64,000 nt of DNA from JAJRXR01 sp041987545 (GCA_041987545.1 JBHIWH010000008.1:124001-188000); one strand, 5' to 3'. Numbered from the stretch's first letter, positions 46,012-55,216 are shown. Notes: generated by a model from the letters alone, not told the origin. Program-made: numbers and translations.

Positions 46012-46154
46012 ACCGCCGGTCGGCAGCGACTTGCACCCGGCTCCACGCCCCCGCCCGTCCCCCGATCGCGATCCGGGCGGCGCCGTCACATCGCCCCTCT
46101 GAAACGCCTCTCCCGTGTTCCCGTACCAACCGGTACCACACAGGAGACCCGCCC

Positions 46155-46565
46155 ATGCTGCGCTCGCTCGCCACCGCCGCCCTCGTCGCCTCGACACTGT
46201 TCCTCACCGGCTGCGTCGTCTCGGTCAAGAGCCACGGCACGCACAGCTACGCCTCCGACACCCACCGGACCGTCAACCCCCACGAGTTCGCATCCCTCGT
46301 CGAGCAGAACAAGCACGTGCACCTGGGCATGCACCGCGACGAGGCCCTGGCCCAGTACCCGGCCGACCTGGTCACCAAGTTCGACGCCGCGACCTACGAC
46401 GCCCGCACCCTCGAGGTCTGGCAGGTCTACGCCTACTCGGACTCCAAGAACGCCAAGTTCGAGCGCTGGCTGTACTTCGTCGACGGCACGCTCGTCGAGA
46501 TGTCGCGCAGCGAGGTCGACTACGACGACGACCCGGCGATCCTCGATCGCTGGATGCGCAACTGA
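46155..46565 (+). CDS. Small lipoprotein, unknown function
   Basis: A 136-residue protein with a lipoprotein signal: hydrophobic core then LTGC (Cys20 would be lipidated). The mature part contains HLGMHRDEALAQYPADLV, reminiscent of SmpA/BamE-like segments that begin 'G(M/K)xxxxVxxxxG', and WQVYAYSDSKNAKFERWLYFVDGTLVEM shows the follow-on beta hairpin. A BamE-like fold is a guess. AGGAG upstream. Confidence 0.75.
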   Translation: MLRSLATAALVASTLFLTGCVVSVKSHGTHSYASDTHRTVNPHEFASLVEQNKHVHLGMHRDEALAQYPADLVTKFDAATYDARTLEVWQVYAYSDSKNAKFERWLYFVDGTLVEMSRSEVDYDDDPAILDRWMRN

Positions 46566-46658
46566 CCCCGGCCGGCCGAGGCCGGCCCAGAGCACGCAGA
46601 CCCCGTGAGACGCACGGCCGGCCCCCGGGCCGGCTTGCGTCGCGCGCTCCACCCGCGG

Positions 46659-46664
46659 TACGCT
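46659..46664 (+). promoter_or_regulatory. Putative promoter of the GNAT gene (leaderless)
   Basis: TACGCT within GCGGTACGCTG, 5 nt before the ATG at 46670. TTGCGT at 46635-46640 lies 18 nt upstream of it and could be the -35. No Shine-Dalgarno. Confidence 0.5.
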
Positions 46665-46669
46665 GTCAC

Positions 46670-47233
46670 ATGCTCATCCGCCCCGTCGAGCCCCGCGACC
46701 ACCAGGCGATCACCGACATCCTCAACCACGAGATCGTGACGGGCGTCGCCCACTTCGCGACCGAGCCACTGACTCTTGCCCAGGTCGGAGAGCACTTCGC
46801 GGCCGAGCAAGACCGCTACCCCTGGTACGCCGCCGAAGTCGATGGCCGGGCCATCGGCTTCTGCAAGTCCGGCCCCTGGAAGCCGAGGGGCGCCTACGCG
46901 TGGGCGGTCGAGATCTCCGTCTACGTCCGCCCCGATCATCACGGCAAGGGCATCGGCCGGGCCCTCTACGACGCCCTCGTCCCCGACCTCCGCGCCCGGG
47001 GCTTCCGAACCATGATCGCCGGCGCCACCATGCCCAACCCCGCAAGCGAGCGCCTCCACCTCGCGATTGGCATGACGCAGGCCGCGCGCTTCCCCGCCAA
47101 CGGCTTCAAGCACGGCCGCTGGCACGACGTCGTCTACTGGTCGATGGACCTGCACCCGGTCGCCGACGACGAGGCGTTGCCCACGCCCCTCGGGTTCAGC
47201 CCCACCACCGCCGGCCCCACAGCGCCACGTTGA
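46670..47233 (+). CDS. GNAT family N-acetyltransferase (phosphinothricin acetyltransferase-like)
   Basis: A 187-residue acetyl-CoA-dependent acetyltransferase. IRPVEPRDHQAITDILNHEIVTG at the start and YVRPDHHGKGIGRALYDAL (acetyl-CoA pyrophosphate motif, about residues 83-101) match the PAT/MddA subgroup, which acetylates phosphinothricin, methionine sulfone or similar amino acids. A later IAGATMPNPASERLH and GRWHDVVYW are typical too. Its last 38 bases overlap the end of the convergent asnB. Native substrate not known. Confidence 0.9.
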   Translation: MLIRPVEPRDHQAITDILNHEIVTGVAHFATEPLTLAQVGEHFAAEQDRYPWYAAEVDGRAIGFCKSGPWKPRGAYAWAVEISVYVRPDHHGKGIGRALYDALVPDLRARGFRTMIAGATMPNPASERLHLAIGMTQAARFPANGFKHGRWHDVVYWSMDLHPVADDEALPTPLGFSPTTAGPTAPR

Positions 47234-49013
47234 TCATCGGCCACGCCATGTGCCACAGCTCGCCGGGCCGGGCGCAGATATCCGCGACCGCCTTCTGGTC
47301 GAAGATCTCGCCCGCCAGCACCGACTCCCGGAGTGCCCCGGCGCAATCCCCCACCCACCCCTGGAACGGCAGCGGGAAGCTCGCCTTCGGCCGGGCCACC
47401 ACCGCCGCCAGCAACTCTCCCGCGAACGCCTCACGCAGCGCGATCTTCGTACCGCCGTCGGCCCCGCCTCCACCGGCCTGGTACTTGCGAGCCATCGGCA
47501 GGGCCTCGGCCGCCGCGCACACGGCCGCGTCCGCGAAGGGCGTCCGCCCCTCGACCGATTCGAGCATCGTCGCCGAGTCCAGCCGCCGCAGCAGGTTGGA
47601 CAGGTTCACGCGCCGGTGAAACCGCAGGTGCGCCTGCACCCGGATGTCCTGGTCCGAGTCACCCCGGGCGCCCGCCCCGACCTCCGCCTCGCACGCGTCG
47701 AACTCGGCGTTGAACGCCTCGAACAACCACGCGTCTCCCTCGACCGCCCGCGCCGCCGGCGGGCTCATCACGCCGTTCTTCGCGCCCGCCGGGATCCAGG
47801 CCGCCGAAGCCAGATGGAACTCGCCCCCGTCCCGGGGCAGCCGCGCCGACCCGGACGCGTGCTCGGCCGCCAGGGCCATCGGCAGCTCGTACCCCCCGAA
47901 CAGCTCGTCGGCGCCCTCGCCGCTCAGCGTCACCACGTCCCCCCGCCCCCGGATCGCCCGCGCCACCTCGTTGATCGCCACCTCGTTCGGCGTGGACAGC
48001 ACCACCCCCTGCCGCTCCACCATCTCCCGCCAGCGCTCGACGAACAGCTCGGGCGTGACGATCGCCTCCGTGTGCTCGCTATCGAGCGCCGCCGCGACCT
48101 CGCGTGCAAACTCGAAGTCGGCAGAGTCGGACCCCGCGTCCGCCGCGCCGGCGCAGTACGTCCGGAGCGTGTCCGTCTCGCGCCGCGCGACCGCGCACAC
48201 GACCGAGCTGTCCAGCCCGCCCGAGAGCAGGCAGCACGTCGGCACGTCCGACCGCAGGTGACGCCGCACCGAGTCCTCGACCATTTCGCGAATGCCTTCG
48301 CCCGTCGCGCCCGCGATCGGCGCTTCGTGCGTGGTCTCGCGGAGTGTCTCCGACGCCAGGTCGATCCCGATCCACTCCCCCGGCCGGACGGCCCGCACGC
48401 CCTCGAACATCGTCCGCGAGCCCACGACCGGGCGGATCGTCGTCAGGTACGCGCTGATGCCGACCAGGTCGGGCCGCGCCGAGACGCGGGGGTGGGCCAG
48501 GATCGCCGGGATCTCAGACGCCGCGACCATCTCAGCGTGCCCATCGACCTCGCCCCGCCAGAGGTACAGGGGCTTGATCCCCATCGGGTCGCGTCCGAGC
48601 AGGAGCGTCCTGTCGCGCCGGTCGTGGAGTGCGAAGGCGTACATCCCCCGCAGCCGCGGCGCCGCGTCCGGGCCCCAGCGGGCCAGGGCGTGCAGGACCG
48701 TCTCGGTGTCGCACGACGATCGGAATCGGACGCCCTCGGCCTCCAGCTCGGCCCGCAGCTCGGCGTCGTTGTACAGCTCGCCGTTGTAGATCAGGCTGAA
48801 CCGCCCGTCGGGCGTGGTCATCGGCTGGCGGCCGGCCGGCGTGGGGTCGAGGACGGCAAGGCGGCGGTGGGCGAGGAGGACCGAGGCGTGCCGCTCGAGG
48901 GTGGCGTCGTCGGGGCCGCGGTGGGCCATGAGGTCGCGCATGCGGGCGGCCTGGGCGTCGGAGACGCTCGGGGCGTGGCCGTCGGGGGCCGCGATGGCGA
49001 GGATGCCGCACAC
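47196..49013 (-). CDS. asnB: Asparagine synthase (glutamine-hydrolysing)
   Basis: A 605-residue class II glutamine amidotransferase/synthetase. Starts MCGI (the nucleophilic Cys after Met removal), with HRGPDDA, LAHRRLAVLDP, YNGELYN and SCDTETVLHAL in the glutaminase domain (to about 200). The ATP-pyrophosphatase loop SGGLDSS (near 264) and SGEGADELFGGY are in the synthetase domain. Length fits AsnB. GTG start with an ATACAC/GATACA stretch about 6 nt upstream and no Shine-Dalgarno. Could serve asparagine synthesis or a modified-sugar/peptide pathway; nothing nearby decides. Confidence 0.93.
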   Translation of the reverse strand: MCGILAIAAPDGHAPSVSDAQAARMRDLMAHRGPDDATLERHASVLLAHRRLAVLDPTPAGRQPMTTPDGRFSLIYNGELYNDAELRAELEAEGVRFRSSCDTETVLHALARWGPDAAPRLRGMYAFALHDRRDRTLLLGRDPMGIKPLYLWRGEVDGHAEMVAASEIPAILAHPRVSARPDLVGISAYLTTIRPVVGSRTMFEGVRAVRPGEWIGIDLASETLRETTHEAPIAGATGEGIREMVEDSVRRHLRSDVPTCCLLSGGLDSSVVCAVARRETDTLRTYCAGAADAGSDSADFEFAREVAAALDSEHTEAIVTPELFVERWREMVERQGVVLSTPNEVAINEVARAIRGRGDVVTLSGEGADELFGGYELPMALAAEHASGSARLPRDGGEFHLASAAWIPAGAKNGVMSPPAARAVEGDAWLFEAFNAEFDACEAEVGAGARGDSDQDIRVQAHLRFHRRVNLSNLLRRLDSATMLESVEGRTPFADAAVCAAAEALPMARKYQAGGGGADGGTKIALREAFAGELLAAVVARPKASFPLPFQGWVGDCAGALRESVLAGEIFDQKAVADICARPGELWHMAWPMINVALWGRRWWG

Positions 49014-49028
49014 GAGAGGGTGTATCGG

Positions 49029-49856
49029 CTAGTTGGGTTCCTCGCCGTTGACGGTGAGGCGGGCGGGGTGAGAGAACCAGGGGTTGTCGGCGCCGGGCTT
49101 GTAGTGGCGGTCGAGGGTGGCGACGACGTCGGCCATTGTGCCGTCGGCGGGGGCCCATCCGCCCTCGATGTCGGGGAAGTCGATCTTGCAGTTCTCGCAC
49201 TTCTTGGACGAGTCGAAGCGGATGGGGCACCAGAAGCTCTCGACGTTCCTCAGCATCTCGGTGCCGAGTGACCAGACGCCGGTCATCCAGTCGCAGTAGA
49301 GGCACCAGATGAGGTCGTGCCCGACGAGGCCGTCGAACTTGTGGCGGCTGACGTTGACCCAGTCGGCGGTCCGGTACTTGGGCAGGCGGACGAGCCAGGT
49401 GAGGGGCGGATAGACGAACAGCTCGGCGAGGCGGACGAGGGCGAAGAGGGGGACGGCCCAGGCGGTCCACCAGACGGCGGCGTGGTTGCGCGTGCGGCCG
49501 ACGGTCTTGTTGAGCTGGTGGACGATCCGCGGGCCGCGGGCGGCCTTGATGTTCGCCAGCTCGTGGGCCCAGCCCCAGAGGAGGACGGCCAGGATCTGGG
49601 CGGCGACGGCGGCGACGAGGCCGAGCAGGGCGGCGAGCCAGGGGTTGAGCTCGCCGCGATACACCACCGCGATGACGACGCCGACGACCTGGGGGGCGAT
49701 GGTGAAGTAGAGGATGAGCAGGTCGAGGCCGGGGGCGCGGGAGAGGAAGTCGGTGATGGCGCGGAGGCCGAGCCTGGGGAGGAGGTGGAGGGCGGCGGCG
49801 CCGAGGAGGAGGGCGGCGGTCGTGATGGCTGCGGTGAGGGCGAGGGTGGGGAGCAT
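49029..49856 (-). CDS. Multi-pass membrane protein with C-terminal cysteine pairs
   Basis: A 275-residue protein. Hydrophobic helices lie at about 5-27, 47-65, 72-95 and 128-150. The C-terminal soluble part has CLYC and CENC (a CxxC pair near 212), suggesting metal binding or redox. The ending is soluble and Pro/Asn-rich. No family recognised. Positioned between asnB and the OppF-type ATPase on the same strand; the ATG at 49856 has TACCCT 6 nt upstream. Confidence 0.7.
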   Translation of the reverse strand: MLPTLALTAAITTAALLLGAAALHLLPRLGLRAITDFLSRAPGLDLLILYFTIAPQVVGVVIAVVYRGELNPWLAALLGLVAAVAAQILAVLLWGWAHELANIKAARGPRIVHQLNKTVGRTRNHAAVWWTAWAVPLFALVRLAELFVYPPLTWLVRLPKYRTADWVNVSRHKFDGLVGHDLIWCLYCDWMTGVWSLGTEMLRNVESFWCPIRFDSSKKCENCKIDFPDIEGGWAPADGTMADVVATLDRHYKPGADNPWFSHPARLTVNGEEPN

Positions 49857-49862
49857 GGGCGC

Positions 49863-49868
49863 AGGGTA
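49863..49868 (-). promoter_or_regulatory. Putative -10 of the 49029-49856 gene (leaderless)
   Basis: TACCCT on the minus strand, 6 nt before the ATG; no Shine-Dalgarno. Confidence 0.35.
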
Positions 49869-49898
49869 CCGCGCTCAGGAGCCTCGAATGTGGCTCGG

Positions 49899-50747
49899 CT
49901 AGACGGTGGGCACCGCCCCCAGCAGCTCCCGCGTGTACTCGTGTTGTGGGTCCTCGATGATCTGCTCCCGCGGCCCCTGCTCGACGACACGGCCCCTGAG
50001 CATGACGGCGATGCGTTGGCAGGTGTGGGAGACGACGGCCATGTCGTGGGAGATGAAGAGGTAGGTCAGGCCGAGGTCGCGCTGGAGGTCGGTGAGGAGG
50101 TTGATGATCTGGGACTGGATGGAGACGTCCAGGGCGCTGGTGGGCTCGTCGCAGACGATGAACTTGGGATCGAGGGCGAGGGCGCGGGCGATGCCGATGC
50201 GTTGGCGCTGGCCGCCTGAGAACTGGTGGGGGTAGCGGTCGGCGGCGGAGGCGGGCATGCCGCAGCGCTCGAGGAGCTGGACGGCGCGGGCGCGGAGCTC
50301 GTCGGGCTTGGTGGCGAGCCTGTGGACCAGCAGCGGCTCGGCGACGATCTTCCAGACGCGCATGCGCGGGTTCAGGGAGCCGGCGGGGTCCTGGAAGATG
50401 ATCTGCATGTCGCGTCGCAGGGCTTGCAATCGTGGGCCGCGGGCGGCGAGGACGTCGTGGCCATCGAAGGTGACCTTGCCGGAGACCTGGGCGGACGTGT
50501 GCGGGATGAGGCGGAGGATGGCGCGGCCGACGGTGGTCTTGCCGGAGCCGGACTCGCCGACGAGGCCGAGGGTCTGGCCGGTGTCGATGGCGAGGGAGAC
50601 GCCGTCCACGGCGCGGACGGGGTCGGGGGTCTTGGCGAAGAGGGCGGAGCGGGGGCGGAAGTGGACGCGGAGGTCGGCGACGTCGAGGAGGGGGCGGGGT
50701 GGCGCGGGAGCAGTCGCCGTGTCGGTCTCGTGGGCCTGGGTGGTCAC
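49899..50747 (-). CDS. Oligopeptide/dipeptide-type ABC transporter ATP-binding protein
   Basis: A 282-residue ATPase of the OppF/DppF subgroup. Walker A GESGSGKTT (near residue 65), IIFQDPAGSLNPRM (the Q-loop plus the family-specific SLNPR motif), signature FSGGQRQRIGIARALALDP, Walker B FIVCDEPTSALD, and the switch His in FISHDMAVVSHTC. These subunits energise import of peptides or, in relatives, nickel. Unusually, no OppA-D partner is adjacent. GTG start with TACCAT 6 nt upstream. Confidence 0.93.
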   Translation of the reverse strand: MTTQAHETDTATAPAPPRPLLDVADLRVHFRPRSALFAKTPDPVRAVDGVSLAIDTGQTLGLVGESGSGKTTVGRAILRLIPHTSAQVSGKVTFDGHDVLAARGPRLQALRRDMQIIFQDPAGSLNPRMRVWKIVAEPLLVHRLATKPDELRARAVQLLERCGMPASAADRYPHQFSGGQRQRIGIARALALDPKFIVCDEPTSALDVSIQSQIINLLTDLQRDLGLTYLFISHDMAVVSHTCQRIAVMLRGRVVEQGPREQIIEDPQHEYTRELLGAVPTV

Positions 50748-50753
50748 GGCGCG

Positions 50754-50759
50754 ATGGTA
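50754..50759 (-). promoter_or_regulatory. Putative -10 of the OppF-type gene (leaderless)
   Basis: TACCAT on the minus strand, 6 nt before the GTG at 50747; no Shine-Dalgarno. Confidence 0.4.
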
Positions 50760-50813
50760 CCTGAGCGGGGGCGAGGCGTAGTGGATTGGAGGATGTGGAG
50801 CCCCTCACCCTGG

Positions 50814-50836
50814 CCCTCTCCCCGGCGGGGAGAGGG
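50814..50836. repeat. REP-like hairpin between two minus-strand genes
   Basis: CCCTCTCCCC-GGC-GGGGAGAGGG: a perfect 10-bp stem with a 3-nt loop, preceded by CCCCTCACCCTGG. The 'CCCTCACCC...CCCTCTCCC' wording is that of interspersed hairpin repeats seen in many bacterial genomes. It lies only 8 bases after the stop of the 50845-52002 gene and may also end its transcription. A single copy is visible here. Confidence 0.6.
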
Positions 50837-50844
50837 AGGGGGAG

Positions 50845-52002
50845 CTACTGGGCCTCGACGGGGGTCCAGGCGGCGTTGTTGTTGGAGCTGGCGACGGCGG
50901 CCTCGATGAAGGCCATGCCGCGGAGTGCGGCGTCGATGCCCGGGAAGTCGGGCTCGCGCTCGGGGGACGTGCCGTCGTTGTGGGCGAGGACGGCGTCGGC
51001 GAAGGCGGCGTAGATGTTGGCGAACGCCTCCAGGTAGCCCTCCGGGTGGCCGGGCGGGATGCGGGACGCGGCGCGGGCGCGCTCGCTCGTGTGCTCGGTC
51101 GCGGTGCGCAAGATCTGGGTCGGGGCGTCGAGGTGGTGGACGAGGAGGGTGTTCGCGTCCGGCTGGCGCCACTCGAGGGCGCCCTTCTCGCAGTAGACGC
51201 GGAGGGAGAGGTCGTTCTCGGCGCCGACGGCGATCTGGGATGCGTGGAGGACGCCCTTGGCGCCGTTGTCGAGGCGGAGGAGGATGTTGGCGTCGTCGTC
51301 GAGTGGGCGGCCGTCGACGAAGGTGGAGAGGTCGGCGGCGACGTGCGTGACGTTGAGGCCGGAGACGTACTCGGCGAGGTTGTGCGCGTGCGTTCCGATG
51401 TCGCCCAGGCAGCCGCCGGCGCCGGCTCGCTTGGGGTCGGTGCGCCAGGCGGCCTGCTTCTGGTCGGTGCGCTCGAGGGGCGTGGCGAGCCAGCCCTGCG
51501 AGTACTCGGCGACGAGCTTGCGGACCCTGCCAAGCGCGCCCGAGGCGACGAGGTCGCGGGCGTGGCGGATCATGGGGTAGCCGGTGTAGTTGTGGGTGAG
51601 GCCGTAGAGGAGGTTGGTCTTGGCCGCGAGGCCGGCGATGTCGCGCGCCTCGGCGAGGGTGAGCGTGGCGGGCTTGTCGGAGAGGACGTGGAAGCCGGCT
51701 TCCAGGGCGGCGCGGGCGACGGGGTGGTGCACGTGGTTCGGCGTGACGATCGCGACGAACTCCATGCGCTCGTCGGCGGGCAGGGCGGACTCACGCTCGA
51801 GCATCTGATCGTACGAGGCGTACGCGCGGTCGGGCGGGAGGTGGAGGTCGTCGGCCGATGCTCTGGCGCGATCGGGGTCCGAGCTGAGGGCGCCGCAGAC
51901 GAGTTGGACGCGGTCGTCGAGTCGTGCGGCGGTGCGGTGGACGGCGCCGATGAACGCGCCCCGGCCTCCGCCGACCATTCCCATGCGGACTCTGCGTGGC
52001 AT
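50845..52002 (-). CDS. Gfo/Idh/MocA family oxidoreductase
   Basis: A 385-residue NAD(P)-dependent sugar-type dehydrogenase. N-terminal Rossmann motif MVGGGRGAFIG, IVTPNHVHHPVARAALEAGFHVLSDKPATLTLAEA (quoted in outline; the EKP-type signature is here DKP, with the catalytic Lys present) and GDIGTHAHNLAEY with the catalytic-region histidines. Likely acts on inositol- or sugar-type substrates. ATG 52002 is chosen over the adjacent GTG 52005 because GGAG lies at the right distance. Confidence 0.9.
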   Translation of the reverse strand: MPRRVRMGMVGGGRGAFIGAVHRTAARLDDRVQLVCGALSSDPDRARASADDLHLPPDRAYASYDQMLERESALPADERMEFVAIVTPNHVHHPVARAALEAGFHVLSDKPATLTLAEARDIAGLAAKTNLLYGLTHNYTGYPMIRHARDLVASGALGRVRKLVAEYSQGWLATPLERTDQKQAAWRTDPKRAGAGGCLGDIGTHAHNLAEYVSGLNVTHVAADLSTFVDGRPLDDDANILLRLDNGAKGVLHASQIAVGAENDLSLRVYCEKGALEWRQPDANTLLVHHLDAPTQILRTATEHTSERARAASRIPPGHPEGYLEAFANIYAAFADAVLAHNDGTSPEREPDFPGIDAALRGMAFIEAAVASSNNNAAWTPVEAQ

Positions 52003-52109
52003 CACGGTCTCCGAAGATCAACGACACTGGGCGGGCCTTGGCCCGGGTCGCTCGGCCTGGCCCTGGGTGGCCTGTAGACTAGCGTCGGTCGATCCTTGCC
52101 GGTGGGCGC

Positions 52110-54302
52110 ATGGCACGCGACGAGCACACGACATTGGGCGACGGCGCATCCCCCTCGGGGGAGATGCCCCCCGTCGAGATCGAGGGGTACCGGATTCTCG
52201 CGGAGATCGGCGAGGGCGGGTTCGGTGTGGTGTACGAGGCCGAGCAGCTCGAGCCGGTGCGTCGTCGGGTCGCGGTCAAGGTCATCAAGCCGGGGATGGA
52301 CTCGCGGTCGGTGGTCGCGCGGTTCGAGGCCGAGCGGCAGGCGCTGGCGGTGATGGAGCACCCGTGCATCGCGCGGGTGTTCGACGGGGGCGTCACGAGC
52401 CGGCAGCTGCCGTTCTTCGCGATGGAGCTGGTCCGGGGGGAGCCGATCACTGATTTCTGCGACCGGAACCGGTTCTCGATCGAGCGGCGGGTCGAGCTGT
52501 TCATGCGGGTGTGCGAGGCGGTGCAGCATGCGCACATGAAGGGTGTGATCCACCGGGACCTGAAGCCCAGCAACATCCTGGCGGCCTACGAGACCGGGCA
52601 CACGCCCAAGGATGTCCAGTCCCGGGACAGCGGGCTCGAGGGCGTCGGCGTCAAGGTGATCGACTTCGGCGTCGCCAAGGCGCTGAACCAGCAGCTGTCG
52701 GCGCGGACGATGTTCACCGGGCGGGGCCAGATGATCGGGACGCCCTCGTACATGAGCCCGGAGCAGGCGGAGATGTCGGGGCTGGACATCGACACGCGGG
52801 CGGACGTGTACTCGCTGGGGGTGGTGCTGTACGAACTGCTGACGGGGGCGCTGCCGTTCGATCCGGATGAGCTGCTCTCCAAGAGCGAGGCGGATCTTCA
52901 GAAGCTGATCCGCGAGGTGGACCCGCCGCGGCCGAGCACGAGGCTGGGCACGATCGCGAGGGCGCCGGGGAGCGAGCTGGCGACGCGGATCGCCCAGGCC
53001 CGGGGCGCGAGCGTGGCGGGCCTGCCCAAGCGGCTGCGGGGCGACCTCGAGTGGATCACGATGCGGTGCCTGGAGAAGGACCGTTCGCGGCGGTACGACA
53101 CCCCGGGCGAGCTGAGCGACGACCTGGGGCGGCACCTGGCGCACGAGCCGGTGCTGGCCGGCCCGCCGGGCGCGGGGTACCGGGTCCGGAAGTTCGTCGC
53201 GCGGCATCGGGGGCAGGTCGTGGCCGGGGCGGTGATGCTGGCGCTGCTCGTGGGCGGGGTGGTGGCCACGAGCTGGGGGATGGTGCGGGCGATCGAGCAG
53301 AAGAGGCTGGCGGAGGAGCGGACGGCGACGGCCGAGCGGCTCGTGGACTTCCAGAGCGCGATGCTGCGGAACGTGAGCATGCGCGGGCTCGGGGCGTCGG
53401 CGTTGCGCCGGATCGCCGAGAGCGCCGGCGAGCAGGACGAGGCGTCGCGCGGGGCGCTGCGGGCCGCGATGGCGGGCGTGAGCGAGACGGACCTGGGCGT
53501 GGCGCTGTACCGCGAGCACTTCCTGGACCCGGCGGTGCGGGCGCTCGAGGACCGGTTCGCCGACGAGCCCGTGGTGCGGGCGCGGGTGCTGCGGACGATC
53601 GGGATCATCGAGATCAGCAAGGGCGCCCCGGACCGGGCGTACGCGCGGTTCGAGGACGCGTGGGTGATCTCGCGGGACGAGATGGGCTCCTCGAACCCGA
53701 ACACGCTCGTCTGCCGGGCGTGGATGGGGGCGGCGCTGGGGCAGATGGGGCGGGCGGGCGAGGGCGTGGAGTTGCTCGATCGGGCGTATGAGGGTCTGCT
53801 CGAGCGGCTGGGCGCCGAGCACGTGCTGACGCTGACGGCCCAGCAGCTGCTGGCGGCGACGCTGGTCAACGCGGGGCGCCCGCTGGAGGCCGAGCCGCAC
53901 TACCTGAGCTACATCGAGCGGGCCGGGGAGATCAAGGGGTACTCGGCCGAGGAGGTCGTGCAGGGGATGAACAACCTGACGATGGCGCTGCTGTCGGCGG
54001 GCGAGGTCGGGCGGGGCGAGTCATGGTCAGACCGGACGATGGCCCGGGCGCGGGAGCGGCTGGGCGAGGGGCACGAGCAGTACGGGATCGCGCTGTGCCT
54101 GCGTGGCTGGGTGCGGTACGAGCAGGGTCGCCTCGACGAGGCGGCGGACCTGCGCGTCGAGGGGTGCGAGATCCTGGCCGAGCGGCTGGGGTACGGCCAC
54201 CCGGTGACGCGGAGCATGATGCAGTACATGGACTGGACGCTGCGCGCGGTGGGGCGCGAGGGGGAGGCGGACCGGATTATGGCGGAGGGGTTTGGGGGGT
54301 AG
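52110..54302 (+). CDS. Serine/threonine protein kinase with transmembrane helix and repeat-rich sensor domain
   Basis: A 730-residue Hanks-type kinase. Glycine loop GEGGFG (34-39), Lys57 in VAVKV, HRDLKPSN (148-155, catalytic Asp150), DFG (185-187), GTPSYMSPEQ (activation segment), DVYSLGVVLYELLTG. An insert of ~25 residues sits between HRDLKPSN and DFG. Transmembrane helix at about 370-390, then a helical extracytoplasmic region of ~340 residues with TPR-like repeats, a common planctomycete kinase layout. TAGACT at 52075-52080 is a possible -10. Signal unknown. Confidence 0.93.
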   Translation: MARDEHTTLGDGASPSGEMPPVEIEGYRILAEIGEGGFGVVYEAEQLEPVRRRVAVKVIKPGMDSRSVVARFEAERQALAVMEHPCIARVFDGGVTSRQLPFFAMELVRGEPITDFCDRNRFSIERRVELFMRVCEAVQHAHMKGVIHRDLKPSNILAAYETGHTPKDVQSRDSGLEGVGVKVIDFGVAKALNQQLSARTMFTGRGQMIGTPSYMSPEQAEMSGLDIDTRADVYSLGVVLYELLTGALPFDPDELLSKSEADLQKLIREVDPPRPSTRLGTIARAPGSELATRIAQARGASVAGLPKRLRGDLEWITMRCLEKDRSRRYDTPGELSDDLGRHLAHEPVLAGPPGAGYRVRKFVARHRGQVVAGAVMLALLVGGVVATSWGMVRAIEQKRLAEERTATAERLVDFQSAMLRNVSMRGLGASALRRIAESAGEQDEASRGALRAAMAGVSETDLGVALYREHFLDPAVRALEDRFADEPVVRARVLRTIGIIEISKGAPDRAYARFEDAWVISRDEMGSSNPNTLVCRAWMGAALGQMGRAGEGVELLDRAYEGLLERLGAEHVLTLTAQQLLAATLVNAGRPLEAEPHYLSYIERAGEIKGYSAEEVVQGMNNLTMALLSAGEVGRGESWSDRTMARARERLGEGHEQYGIALCLRGWVRYEQGRLDEAADLRVEGCEILAERLGYGHPVTRSMMQYMDWTLRAVGREGEADRIMAEGFGG

Positions 54303-54362
54303 GCGGCCTCGATGCCATCCGTCCTGCACATTCAAGCGTCATGTGGAGATGGGTCGTACGGC

Positions 54363-55088
54363 TCATCCTGAGGATGATGCAGGCGCCGCTCCAGGCTGCA
54401 AGTCGGGTTCGCCGCAGCCCGGAAGCCCGTCCATGTAGTTGAGCAGGTGCTGGCGAAACGACTCGGGGAACTCCCAGCGAGTGTTGCCTACTCGAAGTGT
54501 GGCCCCGTCGGATGCAAGCCAGGAGAAGAGAAGATCCAAATCCAAGGGGGTACTGATCACATCTCTCGGATTGCCCTCGGCGTTCCCGTCGTCCGGGACT
54601 CCAAAGCCAACAGAGATCGTTTCCTGATCAAACTCCGGTGCCACCGTGTGCAGGTACACCGCCTCGAATGCGGGGCTCCCGTCACAGGGTGATCCGCGGG
54701 GGCAATCGACCTCGACGATCACGTCTGCTGCAAGCGCCGGTTCCTCTGCAGACGCTTGGCCGCCGGGAGCGTAAGCCCTGTCCAGCATGAGGATGGCGCC
54801 GAGAAAGGCCTCGCGAGTCTGCTCGCGGCCGGCGAAACCGAAGACAACTAGGAATCCCGGCTGGCTCCAAGAATCAGGCTGGTCTCGCATGCGCCGCGTG
54901 ATGTCGGAGACGGGCGTGCTCAGAGTCACCTCCAGCAGCCCCTTGTCCGCAAAGTACCGATGCTCGAACACGATGTCACGATCGAGACCGCCGAGTTCGT
55001 AGGGAGGCTCCTCGTTTGTGGAGCGCAACGGCCCAAGTCCCATTCCGGCCAATGCCAATGGCGCCAGCAGTCCACTACACGCTCGCAT
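54363..55088 (-). CDS. Hypothetical exported protein of atypical composition
   Basis: A 241-residue protein beginning with a weak hydrophobic segment (about 5-20), then a beta-rich body with CPRGSPCDGSP (Cys pair) and an end with GCGEPD. No family recognised. Sampled lines are about 55% G+C, below neighbours, and codons are mixed, suggesting acquisition or relaxed constraint. ATG at 55088, weak upstream signals. Lies in a quiet region between a kinase and a planctomycete-type small protein. Confidence 0.6.
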   Translation of the reverse strand: MRACSGLLAPLALAGMGLGPLRSTNEEPPYELGGLDRDIVFEHRYFADKGLLEVTLSTPVSDITRRMRDQPDSWSQPGFLVVFGFAGREQTREAFLGAILMLDRAYAPGGQASAEEPALAADVIVEVDCPRGSPCDGSPAFEAVYLHTVAPEFDQETISVGFGVPDDGNAEGNPRDVISTPLDLDLLFSWLASDGATLRVGNTRWEFPESFRQHLLNYMDGLPGCGEPDLQPGAAPASSSG

Positions 55089-55216
55089 CTTGCTCGCAAT
55101 TCGCTCCCGAGTTTCTTACGGACCTCATACGGAACGAGACTACCCTGAGCACCGCGCGCTGGGGTTCCCGATGGCACTTGCGCCATTCAGGCAATCCTCT
55201 GGCGGTCGCTGGGAAA

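Noticed and set aside
46567..46640. GGCCGGCC hairpins after the small lipoprotein
   Set aside because: Stems are possible but no T tract follows; too common in this GC-rich DNA to call a terminator.
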